Shown piece after piece: positions 30,928-38,877 of a stretch of 54,226 bases of DNA. The position numbers were made by a program, and so were the translations under genes. The notes beneath the pieces are model-generated. The model made no database searches. It was not told where the DNA came from and saw only the letters and a list, made by a program, of their open reading frames with translations. Location of the stretch: assembly GCF_004791025.1 (NCBI RefSeq), contig NZ_SRUO01000026.1, positions 1 to 54,226 on the forward strand, read 5' to 3'. Within the stretch, counting starts at the first letter, position 1. The number at the start of each line of letters is the position of its first letter. Origin of the DNA: Mesorhizobium sp. M4B.F.Ca.ET.203.01.1.1. Its GTDB lineage: Bacteria > Pseudomonadota > Alphaproteobacteria > Rhizobiales > Rhizobiaceae.

Positions 30928-32085
30928 TTACCCCGCCGCCAGCCGCCGCCGCGCCACTGCCGCATGGAACCGCGCGCCGTGCAGCAGGCCTTCGTCGTTG
31001 AAGTCGTAGGACGGATTGTGCAGCGGCGCGCTGGCGCCATTGCCGAGGAAGACGAAGCAGCCGGGCACGTGGGCGAGGAAGCGGGCGAAATCCTCCGAGC
31101 CGGTCATCGGCTCCGCCGCGACGCCGACGGCGTCGTGGGCCAGCACGCTTCGGGCCGCGACAAAAGCCTCGTCGACCAGGCCGGCGTCGTTAACCAGCGG
31201 CACGAACTCGCGCGTGTAAGTGACGTCGGCGGCAACGTTATAGGCCTGCGCCGTGCCCTCGGCGATGCAGCGCATCTCGCTTTCGATCGCCGCGCTCACC
31301 TCGGGGCGAAAGCTCCTGGCGTCGCCGAGGATGCGGGCAAGGCCGGGCAGCGCGTTGCGGGTGCCGTCGGTGATCAGCTCGGTGACCGAGACGACGCCGA
31401 TGTCGGCAGGGCTCAAGCGGCGCGAGACGATGGTCTGCAGATTGACGACCAGCGCGCAGGCGGCGACCAGCGTCTCCTGGCCGGCATGCGGACGCGCGGC
31501 ATGGCCGCCGACACCCTTCAGCACGATCTCGAAATTGTCCTCGGCCGACATGATCGGCCCGACGCGGGTCTCGAAATGGCCAATGGGCAGGCCAGGCATG
31601 TTGTGCAGGCCGAAGATCTCCTCGAAGGGGAAGCGCTCGAGGAGCCCGTCGTCCAGCATGGCGAGCGCACCTCTGCCCCACTCCTCGGCCGGCTGGAAGA
31701 TGAAGCGCACCGTGCCGTCGAAGCCGCCTTCATTGGCGAGCAGCTTGGCCGCGCCGAGCAGCATCGAGGTGTGGCCGTCATGGCCGCAGGCATGCATGGT
31801 GCCGGGCGTCTGCGAGCGGTAGTCCATCGTGCCCTGCTCGGCGATGCGAAGCGCGTCCATGTCGGCGCGCAGCGCGATCGCGCGGTTGCCGCTGCCCCTG
31901 GTCAGCGTGCCGACGACGCCGGTGCCGCCAATACCCTCGGCGACCTCCAGCCCGAATTCGCGCAGTTTTTCGGCGACGAAAGCGGCGGTGCGCTTCTCCT
32001 CGAAACCGAACTCGGGATGGGTGTGGAGATCATGCCGCCACGCCGTCATCTCGCGGTGCAGTGCCTGTTCGTCGAGCTTGGCCAT
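30928..32085 (-). CDS. M20D amidohydrolase (hippurate/aminoacylase type)
   Basis: 385 residues, ATG 32085. Metal and catalytic motif HACGHDGHT (His98, Cys100, His102) and QPAEEWGRG (Glu134/135), then the dimerisation domain and HNPSYDFND near the end, as in hippurate hydrolase and IAA-amino acid hydrolases. Cleaves N-acyl amino acids with two bound metal ions, cytosolic. It lies downstream of a diaminopropionate ammonia-lyase; the gap has 23-bp tandem repeats. Confidence 0.9.
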   Translation of the reverse strand: MAKLDEQALHREMTAWRHDLHTHPEFGFEEKRTAAFVAEKLREFGLEVAEGIGGTGVVGTLTRGSGNRAIALRADMDALRIAEQGTMDYRSQTPGTMHACGHDGHTSMLLGAAKLLANEGGFDGTVRFIFQPAEEWGRGALAMLDDGLLERFPFEEIFGLHNMPGLPIGHFETRVGPIMSAEDNFEIVLKGVGGHAARPHAGQETLVAACALVVNLQTIVSRRLSPADIGVVSVTELITDGTRNALPGLARILGDARSFRPEVSAAIESEMRCIAEGTAQAYNVAADVTYTREFVPLVNDAGLVDEAFVAARSVLAHDAVGVAAEPMTGSEDFARFLAHVPGCFVFLGNGASAPLHNPSYDFNDEGLLHGARFHAAVARRRLAAG

Positions 32086-32124
32086 CTTCGTCCTAAGTCT
32101 GTTCTCTACGCATCCGGACGGAAA

Positions 32125-32204
32125 GCTACTGCCAAGTCGCCAAGCCTGCTACCGCGAAGTCGCCGAGCCTGCTACGGCGAGTCGCCAAGCCTGCTAGGCG
32201 AAGC
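32125..32204. repeat. Tandem 23-bp repeat
   Basis: Three complete units of 22-23 bp (GCTACTGCCAAGTCGCCAAGCCT, GCTACCGCGAAGTCGCCGAGCCT, GCTACGGCGAGTCGCCAAGCCT shown in pieces: each keeps GCTAC, GTCGCC and AGCCT) and a partial fourth, between the two leftward genes. No spacers, so not CRISPR. Confidence 0.7.
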
Positions 32205-32205
32205 T

Positions 32206-33402
32206 TCAGGCAAGCTGCATCAGCACGTCGTCCGGCCTCACGCCGACCAGTTCGGCATAGCGGCCGGCGTCGGTCGCTCCTTCCGAGTTGACGACGAGCA
32301 CGCGCGAATGGCTGTCGAGGCCGAGCGCCGCCCGCATACGCCTGTCCCCTGCCGCGCGGATCAGTCCGGCGAGCCCCGCACCGCCGCTCTCGCCGGAGAT
32401 GATTGCCGGATCGTTGCCCAAAGGTCGCGCCAGCCGCCTCATCACGGCGACCGCATCCTCTTCCTCCACCGTCATGAAGGCATCGCCGACGCGCGCCAGC
32501 ACGCGCCAGGCGACCAGGGACGGCTCAGCGCATTCGAGCATCGCCATCACCGTCGACTGCTGATGCGCGATCGTTGCCGGACGTCCGGCTTCGGCCGAGG
32601 CGTAGACGCAAGCCGAGCGCACCGGCTCGACCACCACGGCCTTCGGCCGCCGCCCGCCAAGCATGATCGCCATATGGCCGGCGATCGCCGCGGCGAAGCC
32701 GCCGACACCGGCTTGCAGAAAGACATGCGTGGGCGGCTCGGCCATGTGCCGCAGCGTCTCGCGCACGATCACCGTATAGCCCTGCATGACCAGGCCGGGG
32801 ACCCGTTCATAGCCCGGCCAGGACGTGTTGGAGACGATCTTCCAGCCGCGCTCGGCGCCGACGCGGGCGACTTCGCGCACCGCATGATCGTAGCCGCCCT
32901 CGACCTGGACGATCTCGGCGCCGAAGCGGGCGATGGCAGCGACACGCTCACGGCTTACGCCAGCATGGACGAAGATCACAGAGCGCGCGCCGACCAGGCC
33001 GGCGCCCTGCGCGACCGAGCGGCCATGATTGCCGTCGGTGGCGCAGACAAAGATCATGCTGGACGCGATCTCCCGCACCTTGGCGTCGTTGATCTCGCCG
33101 ATATCGACGGTGCGACCGAGCCATTTGCCTGCCTCCTCCAGCACCAGCCGGATGACGGCATAGGCGCCACCCAGCGCCTTGAAGGAGCCGAGGCCGAGAC
33201 GCTGGCCCTCGTCCTTGACGTGCAGTGCCGCGATGCCGAGCTCATCAGCCAGTGCCGGCAAGGCGTGCAGCGGGGTTTCGGCATGGTTGTGCCGCGCCTT
33301 GAGATAGTGCTCGGCCCGCTCGCTTCCCGCCACGCCGAGGGACTCGGCATCGGCCGCAACCAACGGCTGGTTGTGTTCGGGTCGTTGGTTGAGCAGCAGC
33401 AT
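32206..33402 (-). CDS. dpaL: Diaminopropionate ammonia-lyase-like PLP enzyme (copy 1)
   Basis: 398 residues from ATG 33402. Fold type II PLP enzyme: Lys75 in GLGSFKALGGAYA binds PLP, followed by ATDGNHGRSVAQGAGL, the phosphate loop QAGVGGFAAAIAG, and the ISGESGGAGLAGL segment. Diaminopropionate ammonia-lyases form pyruvate and ammonia from 2,3-diaminopropionate or Ser/Thr-like substrates. A close paralogue is at 34841 (about three quarters identical by eye). Substrate is inference from family. Confidence 0.85.
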   Translation of the reverse strand: MLLLNQRPEHNQPLVAADAESLGVAGSERAEHYLKARHNHAETPLHALPALADELGIAALHVKDEGQRLGLGSFKALGGAYAVIRLVLEEAGKWLGRTVDIGEINDAKVREIASSMIFVCATDGNHGRSVAQGAGLVGARSVIFVHAGVSRERVAAIARFGAEIVQVEGGYDHAVREVARVGAERGWKIVSNTSWPGYERVPGLVMQGYTVIVRETLRHMAEPPTHVFLQAGVGGFAAAIAGHMAIMLGGRRPKAVVVEPVRSACVYASAEAGRPATIAHQQSTVMAMLECAEPSLVAWRVLARVGDAFMTVEEEDAVAVMRRLARPLGNDPAIISGESGGAGLAGLIRAAGDRRMRAALGLDSHSRVLVVNSEGATDAGRYAELVGVRPDDVLMQLA

Positions 33403-33608
33403 GGCATTCTTTCTTCGAGGCACTGAACTTATTGGCGCGCGCGAAAATTCGCCGTCTAAACTCGCTGAATGATTGAAGTTTGTTTCGGCCCGATGTCGCC
33501 GGATGCGAACCCCTGCGAGACTCGACGCCTTCGGCCTGACTATTTTTGGTGGTGTCATGGCTTGGCAACACTGTGCCGCCGAAGCCGGCGATCCGCGTTT
33601 TCTGCTGC

Positions 33609-34844
33609 TCAATCGGCCGCCAATCGCGCGGCGACGCCGAGCAGAATGTTGGCGCCGGCAACCAGTTCGCCGGCGGCGGTGAACTCTGCCGGGTTGTGGC
33701 TGATGCCGCCGCGGCTCGGCACGAAGATCATCGCGGACGGCGCGATGCGCGCAATCATCTGTGCGTCGTGGCCGGCGCCCGAGGTGATGCGCCGGCAGGA
33801 AAGGCCGGCGGCTCCGGCAATCTCCTCGATCAGCGAGACGATGCCGGCATCGAAGGTCACCGGCTCGAAACGCGCCAGGCTTTCGGCCTGGACGGTGACG
33901 CCGGCGCCTGCTGCAAGGTCGTCGAGAAGGGCGGCGAGCGCCGCCTCTTCCTCGCGAAGGTGCGTTTCGTCGGGATCGCGGAGATCGACGGTGAAGGTCG
34001 CCCGCGACGGAATGACGTTGATGGCGTTGGGCTCGAAGGCGATGGTGCCGACAGTGGCGACCGTCGGCGTCGGCGAGGCGCCGGCGCGGTCCGCCAGGAA
34101 GCCGATCACCCGCGCGGCGGCGACGCCGGCATCGCGGCGCATCGACATCGGCGTGGTGCCGGCGTGGTTGGCCTGGCCTTCGATCGTGATGCGCTGCCAG
34201 GAAATGCCCTGCAGGTTCTCGACCGCGCCGATGGCGATGCCTTCGCGCTCCAACACCGGCCCCTGCTCGACATGCAGCTCGACATAGGACTGCGGCTTGA
34301 GGAATCCCGGCTGATGCCGGCCGGCATAGCCGATGCGCTCCAGCTCCTTGCCCAGCACCGAGCCGTCGGTGCCGACTGCCGCGAGCGCTTCGTCCACCCC
34401 GATGCCGCCGGCAAACACCAGCGAACCCATCATGTCAGGCGAATAGCGCACGCCCTCCTCGTTGGTGAAGGCGGCGACGGCGAGCGGGCGCGCCGGCGCG
34501 AAACCTGCCTCCTTCAGGCTCTCGATCGCCTCGAGCGCCGAGAGCACGCCATAGCAGCCGTCATAGATGCCGGCGTCGATCACGGTGTCGATGTGCGAGC
34601 CGAGCATGACCGGCAGCTGGCCGGCATTGGCATCGCCCTGCCAGATGCCGAAAATGTTGCCGATGCGGTCGACGGCGACTTCGAGCCCTGCCTCATGCAG
34701 CCAGCCGACGAGGCGGTCGCGGCCGAGCCTGTCCATATCGGAAGCGGCGACGCGGACGAGCCGGCCCTGCGCATCGCGGCCGATGCTGCCGAGCTCATCG
34801 ATACGGCGCAGAAGACGGTCGGCGTTTATCGTCAGATTGCTCAT
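33609..34844 (-). CDS. Zn-dependent M20 hydrolase (N-carbamoyl amino acid / allantoate type)
   Basis: 411 residues. Metal ligands visible: LGSHIDTV (His84), AGIYDGCYGV (Asp95), FTNEEG (Glu129/130), VELHVEQG (His) and GAGHDAQ near the C-terminus. Cuts ureido or amide bonds. Its start overlaps the stop of dpaL copy 2 by 4 bp, so the two are coupled. This implies an amino acid released by the hydrolase is then deaminated by the lyase, or the reverse. Substrate unknown. Confidence 0.9.
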   Translation of the reverse strand: MSNLTINADRLLRRIDELGSIGRDAQGRLVRVAASDMDRLGRDRLVGWLHEAGLEVAVDRIGNIFGIWQGDANAGQLPVMLGSHIDTVIDAGIYDGCYGVLSALEAIESLKEAGFAPARPLAVAAFTNEEGVRYSPDMMGSLVFAGGIGVDEALAAVGTDGSVLGKELERIGYAGRHQPGFLKPQSYVELHVEQGPVLEREGIAIGAVENLQGISWQRITIEGQANHAGTTPMSMRRDAGVAAARVIGFLADRAGASPTPTVATVGTIAFEPNAINVIPSRATFTVDLRDPDETHLREEEAALAALLDDLAAGAGVTVQAESLARFEPVTFDAGIVSLIEEIAGAAGLSCRRITSGAGHDAQMIARIAPSAMIFVPSRGGISHNPAEFTAAGELVAGANILLGVAARLAAD

Positions 34845-36043
34845 GCCGGCTGCCTCGCCCTGCCAACCTCCTCCGGCGCCATCCCGACCAGGTCGGCATA
34901 GCGGCCGGGATCGGTCGCGCCTTCGGAATTGACGATGAGCACGCGCGAACCGGCATCGAGCCCGAGGGCGGCCCGCAGCTTCTTATCGCCGGCAGCGCGG
35001 ATCAGCCCGGCGAGCCCTGCCCCGCCGCTCTCGCCGGAGACGATCGCCGGATCATCGCCTGAAGGCCGCGCCAGGCGGCTCATCACCGAAACCGCCTCGT
35101 CCTCGTCCACGGTCATGAAAGCATCGCCGATCCGCGACAGCACCCGCCAGGCGACGAGCGACGGCTCATAGCATTCGAGCATCGCCATTACAGTGGGCTT
35201 GCTGTGCGCTATCGCGATGGGATGTCCTGCCTTTGCGGTTTCATAGAGGCAGGCCGCCCGCGCGGGCTCGACCACGATTGCCCGCGGGCGATCCTCGCCA
35301 AGCACGATGGCGAAATGGCCGGCCACCGCCGCGGCGAAGCCGCCGACGCCGGCCTGCAGAAAGATATGTGTGGGCGGCTGGGCCAAGCGCTTCAGCGCCT
35401 CGCGCACGATCACGGTATAGCCCTGCATCACCAGTCCCGGTATGCGCTCGTAGCCCGGCCAGGATGTGTCGGAGACGACCGTCCAATCGCGCTCGGCGGC
35501 GACGCGGGCGGCTTCCTTGACCGACTGGTCGTAGTCACCGGCGATGCGCACGATCTCGGCGCCGAAGCGGGCAATGGCCGCCACGCGTTCGTTGCTGACT
35601 CCCGAATGGACGAAGATGACCGAACGCGCGCCGACCAGGCCGGCGCCCTGCGCGACCGAGCGTCCATGATTGCCGTCGGTCGCGCAGGCGAAAGTCATGC
35701 CGGCGGCAATCGCTCTCACGTCCGGCCTCTGCAGGTCCGCGACATCGACGGTGCGGCCAAGCCGCCTGCCCGCCTCCTCCAGCACCAGCTGCATCACGGC
35801 ATAGGCGCCGCCCAGCGCCTTGAAACTGCCGAGGCCGAGGCGTTGCCCCTCGTCCTTCACGTGCAGGGCGCCGATGCCCAGTTCGCCGGCGAGCGCCGGC
35901 AGGGCGTGCAGCGGCGTCTCGGCATGGTTGTCACGCGCGGCGAGGAAGCGTTCCGCTTCGACGGCCCCGGCCGTGCCGAGCGTCGCGGCGTCTTCCTCGG
36001 TCAGCGGCTGGCGATGATCCGGGTGGCGGTTGAGCAGGAACAT
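34841..36043 (-). CDS. dpaL: Diaminopropionate ammonia-lyase-like PLP enzyme (copy 2)
   Basis: 400 residues; ATG 36043 behind GGAGGAAACCGCCCC. Same motifs as copy 1 (Lys75 in GLGSFKALGGAYA, ATDGNHGRSVAQGAGL, GGFAAAVAG). It is the first gene of a unit with the M20 hydrolase and lies head-to-head with an Lrp gene (36152). Together with copy 1 it forms a duplicated lyase plus hydrolase module. Confidence 0.87.
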   Translation of the reverse strand: MFLLNRHPDHRQPLTEEDAATLGTAGAVEAERFLAARDNHAETPLHALPALAGELGIGALHVKDEGQRLGLGSFKALGGAYAVMQLVLEEAGRRLGRTVDVADLQRPDVRAIAAGMTFACATDGNHGRSVAQGAGLVGARSVIFVHSGVSNERVAAIARFGAEIVRIAGDYDQSVKEAARVAAERDWTVVSDTSWPGYERIPGLVMQGYTVIVREALKRLAQPPTHIFLQAGVGGFAAAVAGHFAIVLGEDRPRAIVVEPARAACLYETAKAGHPIAIAHSKPTVMAMLECYEPSLVAWRVLSRIGDAFMTVDEDEAVSVMSRLARPSGDDPAIVSGESGGAGLAGLIRAAGDKKLRAALGLDAGSRVLIVNSEGATDPGRYADLVGMAPEEVGRARQPA

Positions 36044-36151
36044 GGGGCGGTTTCCTCCGTCTTGATGGCTGAAATTTATTGCAAGGAGGGCGAGAAAGGC
36101 GCTCTGTTTTGCTGCCTGAAATGCAAGTTTGTTTCGTTTGGAACCCTCGCC

Positions 36152-36625
36152 ATGTCCGCCTCACCCGATCTCGACGCTTTCGACCGCGCGATCCTCGCCA
36201 TCCTGCAGAAGAACAACACGACGCCGCAGCGGGTGATCGGCGAGGCCGTCAACCTGTCGGCGCCGGCGGTGCAGCGGCGCATAAAGCGCCTGCAAGAAAC
36301 CGGCGTCATCCGCGCCAATGTCGCGCTGGTCGATCCGGCCAAGGTCGGCCATCCGATCACGATCTTCGTCGAGGTCGAGGTGGAGAGCGAGCGCGCCGAA
36401 CTGATCGACGCGGCCAAGCGCGGCTTCGCCGAAGTGCCTGAGGTGCAGCAGTGCTATTACGTGACCGGCGAGGCCGACTTCATCCTCGTCGTCACCGTGG
36501 CGACCATGGCCGACTACGAGACGCTGACCAGGCGGCTGTTCTTCGCAAACAACAACGTCAAGCGGTTTCGCACGTTTGTGGCGATGGACCGGGTGAAGGT
36601 CGGGCTCGAGGTGCCGGTGGGCTGA
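36152..36625 (+). CDS. Lrp/AsnC-family regulator of the lyase module
   Basis: 157 residues, MSASPDLDAFDRAILAILQ start. HTH with NNTTPQRVIGEAVNLSAPAVQRRIKRLQETGVI, RAM domain with VEVEVESERAELI ... CYYVTGEADFILVV. Divergent from dpaL copy 2 across 108 bp, so probably its regulator, responding to an amino acid. An upstream in-frame extension exists but is the antisense shadow of dpaL. Confidence 0.9.
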   Translation: MSASPDLDAFDRAILAILQKNNTTPQRVIGEAVNLSAPAVQRRIKRLQETGVIRANVALVDPAKVGHPITIFVEVEVESERAELIDAAKRGFAEVPEVQQCYYVTGEADFILVVTVATMADYETLTRRLFFANNNVKRFRTFVAMDRVKVGLEVPVG

Positions 36626-36635
36626 GCATATCCGC

Positions 36636-37340
36636 TCACCACGGCAGCCTTTTGCCGTCGCGGAACAGGCCGCCGGTCGGGCCATCGTCCGGCAATGTCG
36701 CGGCCCAGACGATGCCGGCCGCCCCTGGCGCGACCGGACGGCCGTCGGGCTTGCCCTTGTCGGCCACCCAGTCAGAGCTGATCGCGTTAACCAGGACGCC
36801 GGCGCCGCGCAATTCGTCCGCCAGGATCCGGGTGAGCGCATTGAGCGTCGCCCTGCCGGTCGAATAGGCCGGCGCGCCGACGTCCGTCGAGGCCGAGGAA
36901 CCGGCCTCGGGAGAGACGATGACCAGCCGGCCATGACCGGAGGCGCCGAGCAGCGGCCCGAATGCGAACGCCACCCGCCAGGCGCCGACGACATAGGTCT
37001 CGAAGGCCTTGCGGCCCAACGTCCGGTGGGGCAGCAAGGCCCGAGCGGACAGGTCGTAGCGGATGGCGCCGTTGTTGACGAGCACGTCGAGCCGACCGAA
37101 ACGGCGCTCCACTTCGGCCGCGGCAAGGGCCGGTCCATCAAGCGCGGCAAGGTCCAGCGCGATCGCCTCGACATTGCCCGCGAGCTTCTTCGCCACCGCC
37201 CCGCTCTTGGCGAGGTCGCGCACGCCGACGAGCACAGTGAAGCCGAGCGCCGCGAGCCGGCGGCCGGTTTCCAACGCGATATGGCGATTGCCGCCGGTGA
37301 CGAGGGCGACCTTGCCGGAGTGTGCTGTCGTGCCGGTCAT
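36636..37340 (-). CDS. Short-chain dehydrogenase with altered cofactor and active-site motifs
   Basis: 234 residues. Rossmann features: ALVTGGNRHIALETGRRLA, NNGA, GRLVIVSPEAG and the proline/threonine end region. Oddities: the usual TGGNRGIG cofactor loop reads TGGNRHIA, and the Tyr-x-x-x-Lys pair reads YSTGR with Arg replacing Lys. Both changes would reduce normal SDR catalysis. It could be a degenerate enzyme or one with a changed role. ATG 37340. Confidence 0.82.
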   Translation of the reverse strand: MTGTTAHSGKVALVTGGNRHIALETGRRLAALGFTVLVGVRDLAKSGAVAKKLAGNVEAIALDLAALDGPALAAAEVERRFGRLDVLVNNGAIRYDLSARALLPHRTLGRKAFETYVVGAWRVAFAFGPLLGASGHGRLVIVSPEAGSSASTDVGAPAYSTGRATLNALTRILADELRGAGVLVNAISSDWVADKGKPDGRPVAPGAAGIVWAATLPDDGPTGGLFRDGKRLPW

Positions 37341-37608
37341 GTTGTTCCCTCAACGTCCTCACAACCAGAATGCGACATTCCAACTGCCGCGCCCAGTTGA
37401 TTAGAGAAAAGATTTCGTTCGTTGCGCCAGTTCCGGCTGGACTGCCGCGAACATCTGGCGCCAGCGGTGGCCCCGCCCGGCGGAAACAATCCAGAAACAA
37501 GATTCAACAGTTGGGAAAAACTCGCGAAAAAACCGGGTGGCATAACCATTCCCGGAGCAGCCGGGTGCGGCCAGCGACATATCGATCTTCGAAAAGGAAA
37601 TGCCGATT

Positions 37609-37920
37609 ATGAAAAAGACCCTTCTCTCCGTTCTCGGCCTGGCCGTCGCGCTCGCTTTCGCGGTGCCGGCGCTCGGCACCAGCGCCGCCAACGCGGGCAC
37701 CACCACCCCTGCCGCGACGACGACCACCACCACGACCACTGCTGCTCCGGCCGCGACCACCGAGACGGCGAAGCCCGCCGCCAAGGCCACCCATCACAAG
37801 AAGCATCACAAGCATCACGCCCGCAAGCATCACCTGAAGAAGCACCGCAAGCATCACGCCAAGAAGCATCACGTGAAGAAGCACCATGTGAAGAAGCACG
37901 TCGCCAAGAAGGCGGCCTAA
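37609..37920 (+). CDS. Exported His/Lys-rich protein
   Basis: 103 residues from ATG 37609; the ATG at 37600 would leave almost no space after the AAAAGGAA site. Signal peptide (LLSVLGLAVALAFAVPALGTSAANA), a Thr/Ala linker, then KKHHKHHARKHHLKKHRKHH-type repeats to the end. Similar short exported basic proteins occur in rhizobia and resemble acid-shock proteins; a metal- or acid-stress role is inference. Followed by strong terminators. Confidence 0.75.
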   Translation: MKKTLLSVLGLAVALAFAVPALGTSAANAGTTTPAATTTTTTTTAAPAATTETAKPAAKATHHKKHHKHHARKHHLKKHRKHHAKKHHVKKHHVKKHVAKKAA

Positions 37921-37993
37921 GTCCCGATCTCCTCCCACCGGGATTGCTTTTTCATGGCCGGATGGTCCCGACCCCCCTGGACCATCCCACCCC

Positions 37994-38028
37994 GGAAACG
38001 CCGCCTCCGACCCGAGGCGGCGTTTTCC
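37994..38028. terminator. Strong bidirectional terminator
   Basis: AACGCCGCCTC and GAGGCGGCGTT form a perfect stem with a short loop (CGACCC), flanked by GGAAA and TTTTCC, between the convergent genes at 37609 and 38055. A weaker stem (TCCCG ... CGGGA, then TTTTT) lies at 37922-37953. Confidence 0.75.
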
Positions 38029-38054
38029 GTTGATGCCGGGCTGCGCCGGCCGAG

Positions 38055-38621
38055 CTATTTCTTGCCCTGCGGATGGATCGTCTCGCCGCGCTTCAGCATC
38101 TCGACGAGGTCGGCGATTTTCTTCCTGCGGCCGGCCTCGGTCTTCATGTTGTGGGTGCGGAAGGTGAGCGCGAAGCGGTTCTGGGCGTTGAGCCCGGCCA
38201 GCATCGCCTTCGCCTTCGGCTCGGCGTCGATGGCGGCCTGCAGGTCGGGCGGGATGGTCATTTCCTTGGCCGAATAGGCGCGCGCCCAGCGGCCGTCGGC
38301 CTTGGCCGCCTCGACTTGCCGCAGCCCATCTTCGGTCATGCGACCCGCCTCGACCAGGCGGGCGACATTGTCGACGTTGATCCTGCTCCAGGTGCTCTTG
38401 TTGCCGCGCGGCGTGTAGCGCTGCAGGTAGCTCTTGTCGTCCAGGCTCTTGCGCACCGCGTCGATCCAGCCGAAGCACAGCGCGACGTCGATGGCCTCTT
38501 TCGGCGTGATCGAGGGCAGGCCGGAACCGACCTTGTGGATATTGATCCAGACCTCGGTCTCGCTGGCGTGGTGACGGGCGAGCCAGGCACGGAAGCGCTC
38601 GGCATCGGCGAATTCATGCAA
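38055..38621 (-). CDS. YdeI/OmpD-associated family protein with a displaced N-terminus
   Basis: 188 residues from a TTG at 38621. Family motifs: EVWINIHKVGSGLPSITPKEAIDVALCFGWIDAVRKSLDD in pieces, YLQRYTPRGNKSTWSRINVDN and HNMKTEAGRRKK. Expected N-terminus (MPPVKVDPGKV) is encoded just upstream from an ATG at 38652 but in another frame, separated by one extra base near 38622. So either a frameshift shortened the protein or the sequence has an error. Cytosolic or peripheral; function of the family is unclear. Confidence 0.75.
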   Translation of the reverse strand: MHEFADAERFRAWLARHHASETEVWINIHKVGSGLPSITPKEAIDVALCFGWIDAVRKSLDDKSYLQRYTPRGNKSTWSRINVDNVARLVEAGRMTEDGLRQVEAAKADGRWARAYSAKEMTIPPDLQAAIDAEPKAKAMLAGLNAQNRFALTFRTHNMKTEAGRRKKIADLVEMLKRGETIHPQGKK

Positions 38622-38680
38622 CCTTGCCGGGATCGACTTTTACGGGCGGCATCAGACGGGTCCTCGTTGCGCAGCGCCGA

Positions 38681-38876
38681 AACCGCCGATCTCCCCCCTT
38701 GTGGGGAGATGGCCGGCAGGCCAGAGGGGGGCGCTGTCCCGCCAGCCTATCAGCGAGTTACATCTCGGCTTCGTTCATGATTCTCTGTAGAGAATAGATC
38801 AAAGGATGCGATCCTTCGCGCCCCCTCTGCCCTGCCGGGCATCTCCCCCACAAGGGGGGAGATCGGCAGCTTCAAC
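38681..38876. repeat. Type A palindromic repeats, copies 5 and 6
   Basis: Copy 5 (38681-38750) reads GATCTCCCCCC, CCGGCAGGCCAGAGGGGGGC; copy 6 (38811-38876) is in the opposite orientation (GCGCCCCCTCTGCCCTGCCG, GGGGGGAGATCGGCAG). Between them lies a 60-bp spacer. The pair sits between the YdeI-like and HtrA-like genes. Confidence 0.82.
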
Positions 38877-38877
38877 C

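Noticed and set aside
32125..32204. Tandem repeat considered as a CRISPR array
   Set aside because: Units are directly adjacent with no spacers and differ from each other; no cas genes in the window.
30964..33426. 820-codon open frame on the plus strand
   Set aside because: It runs opposite both the M20D hydrolase and a lyase gene and resembles no family; composition is Arg/Gly/His-rich shadow.
35204..36151. N-terminal extension of the Lrp gene at 36152
   Set aside because: The extension is antisense to the lyase gene; ordinary Lrp length starts at 36152.
38055..38621. Calling the YdeI-like gene a plain pseudogene
   Set aside because: Only the first eleven codons are displaced and a TTG start may still give a working protein; kept as a CDS with the frameshift noted.
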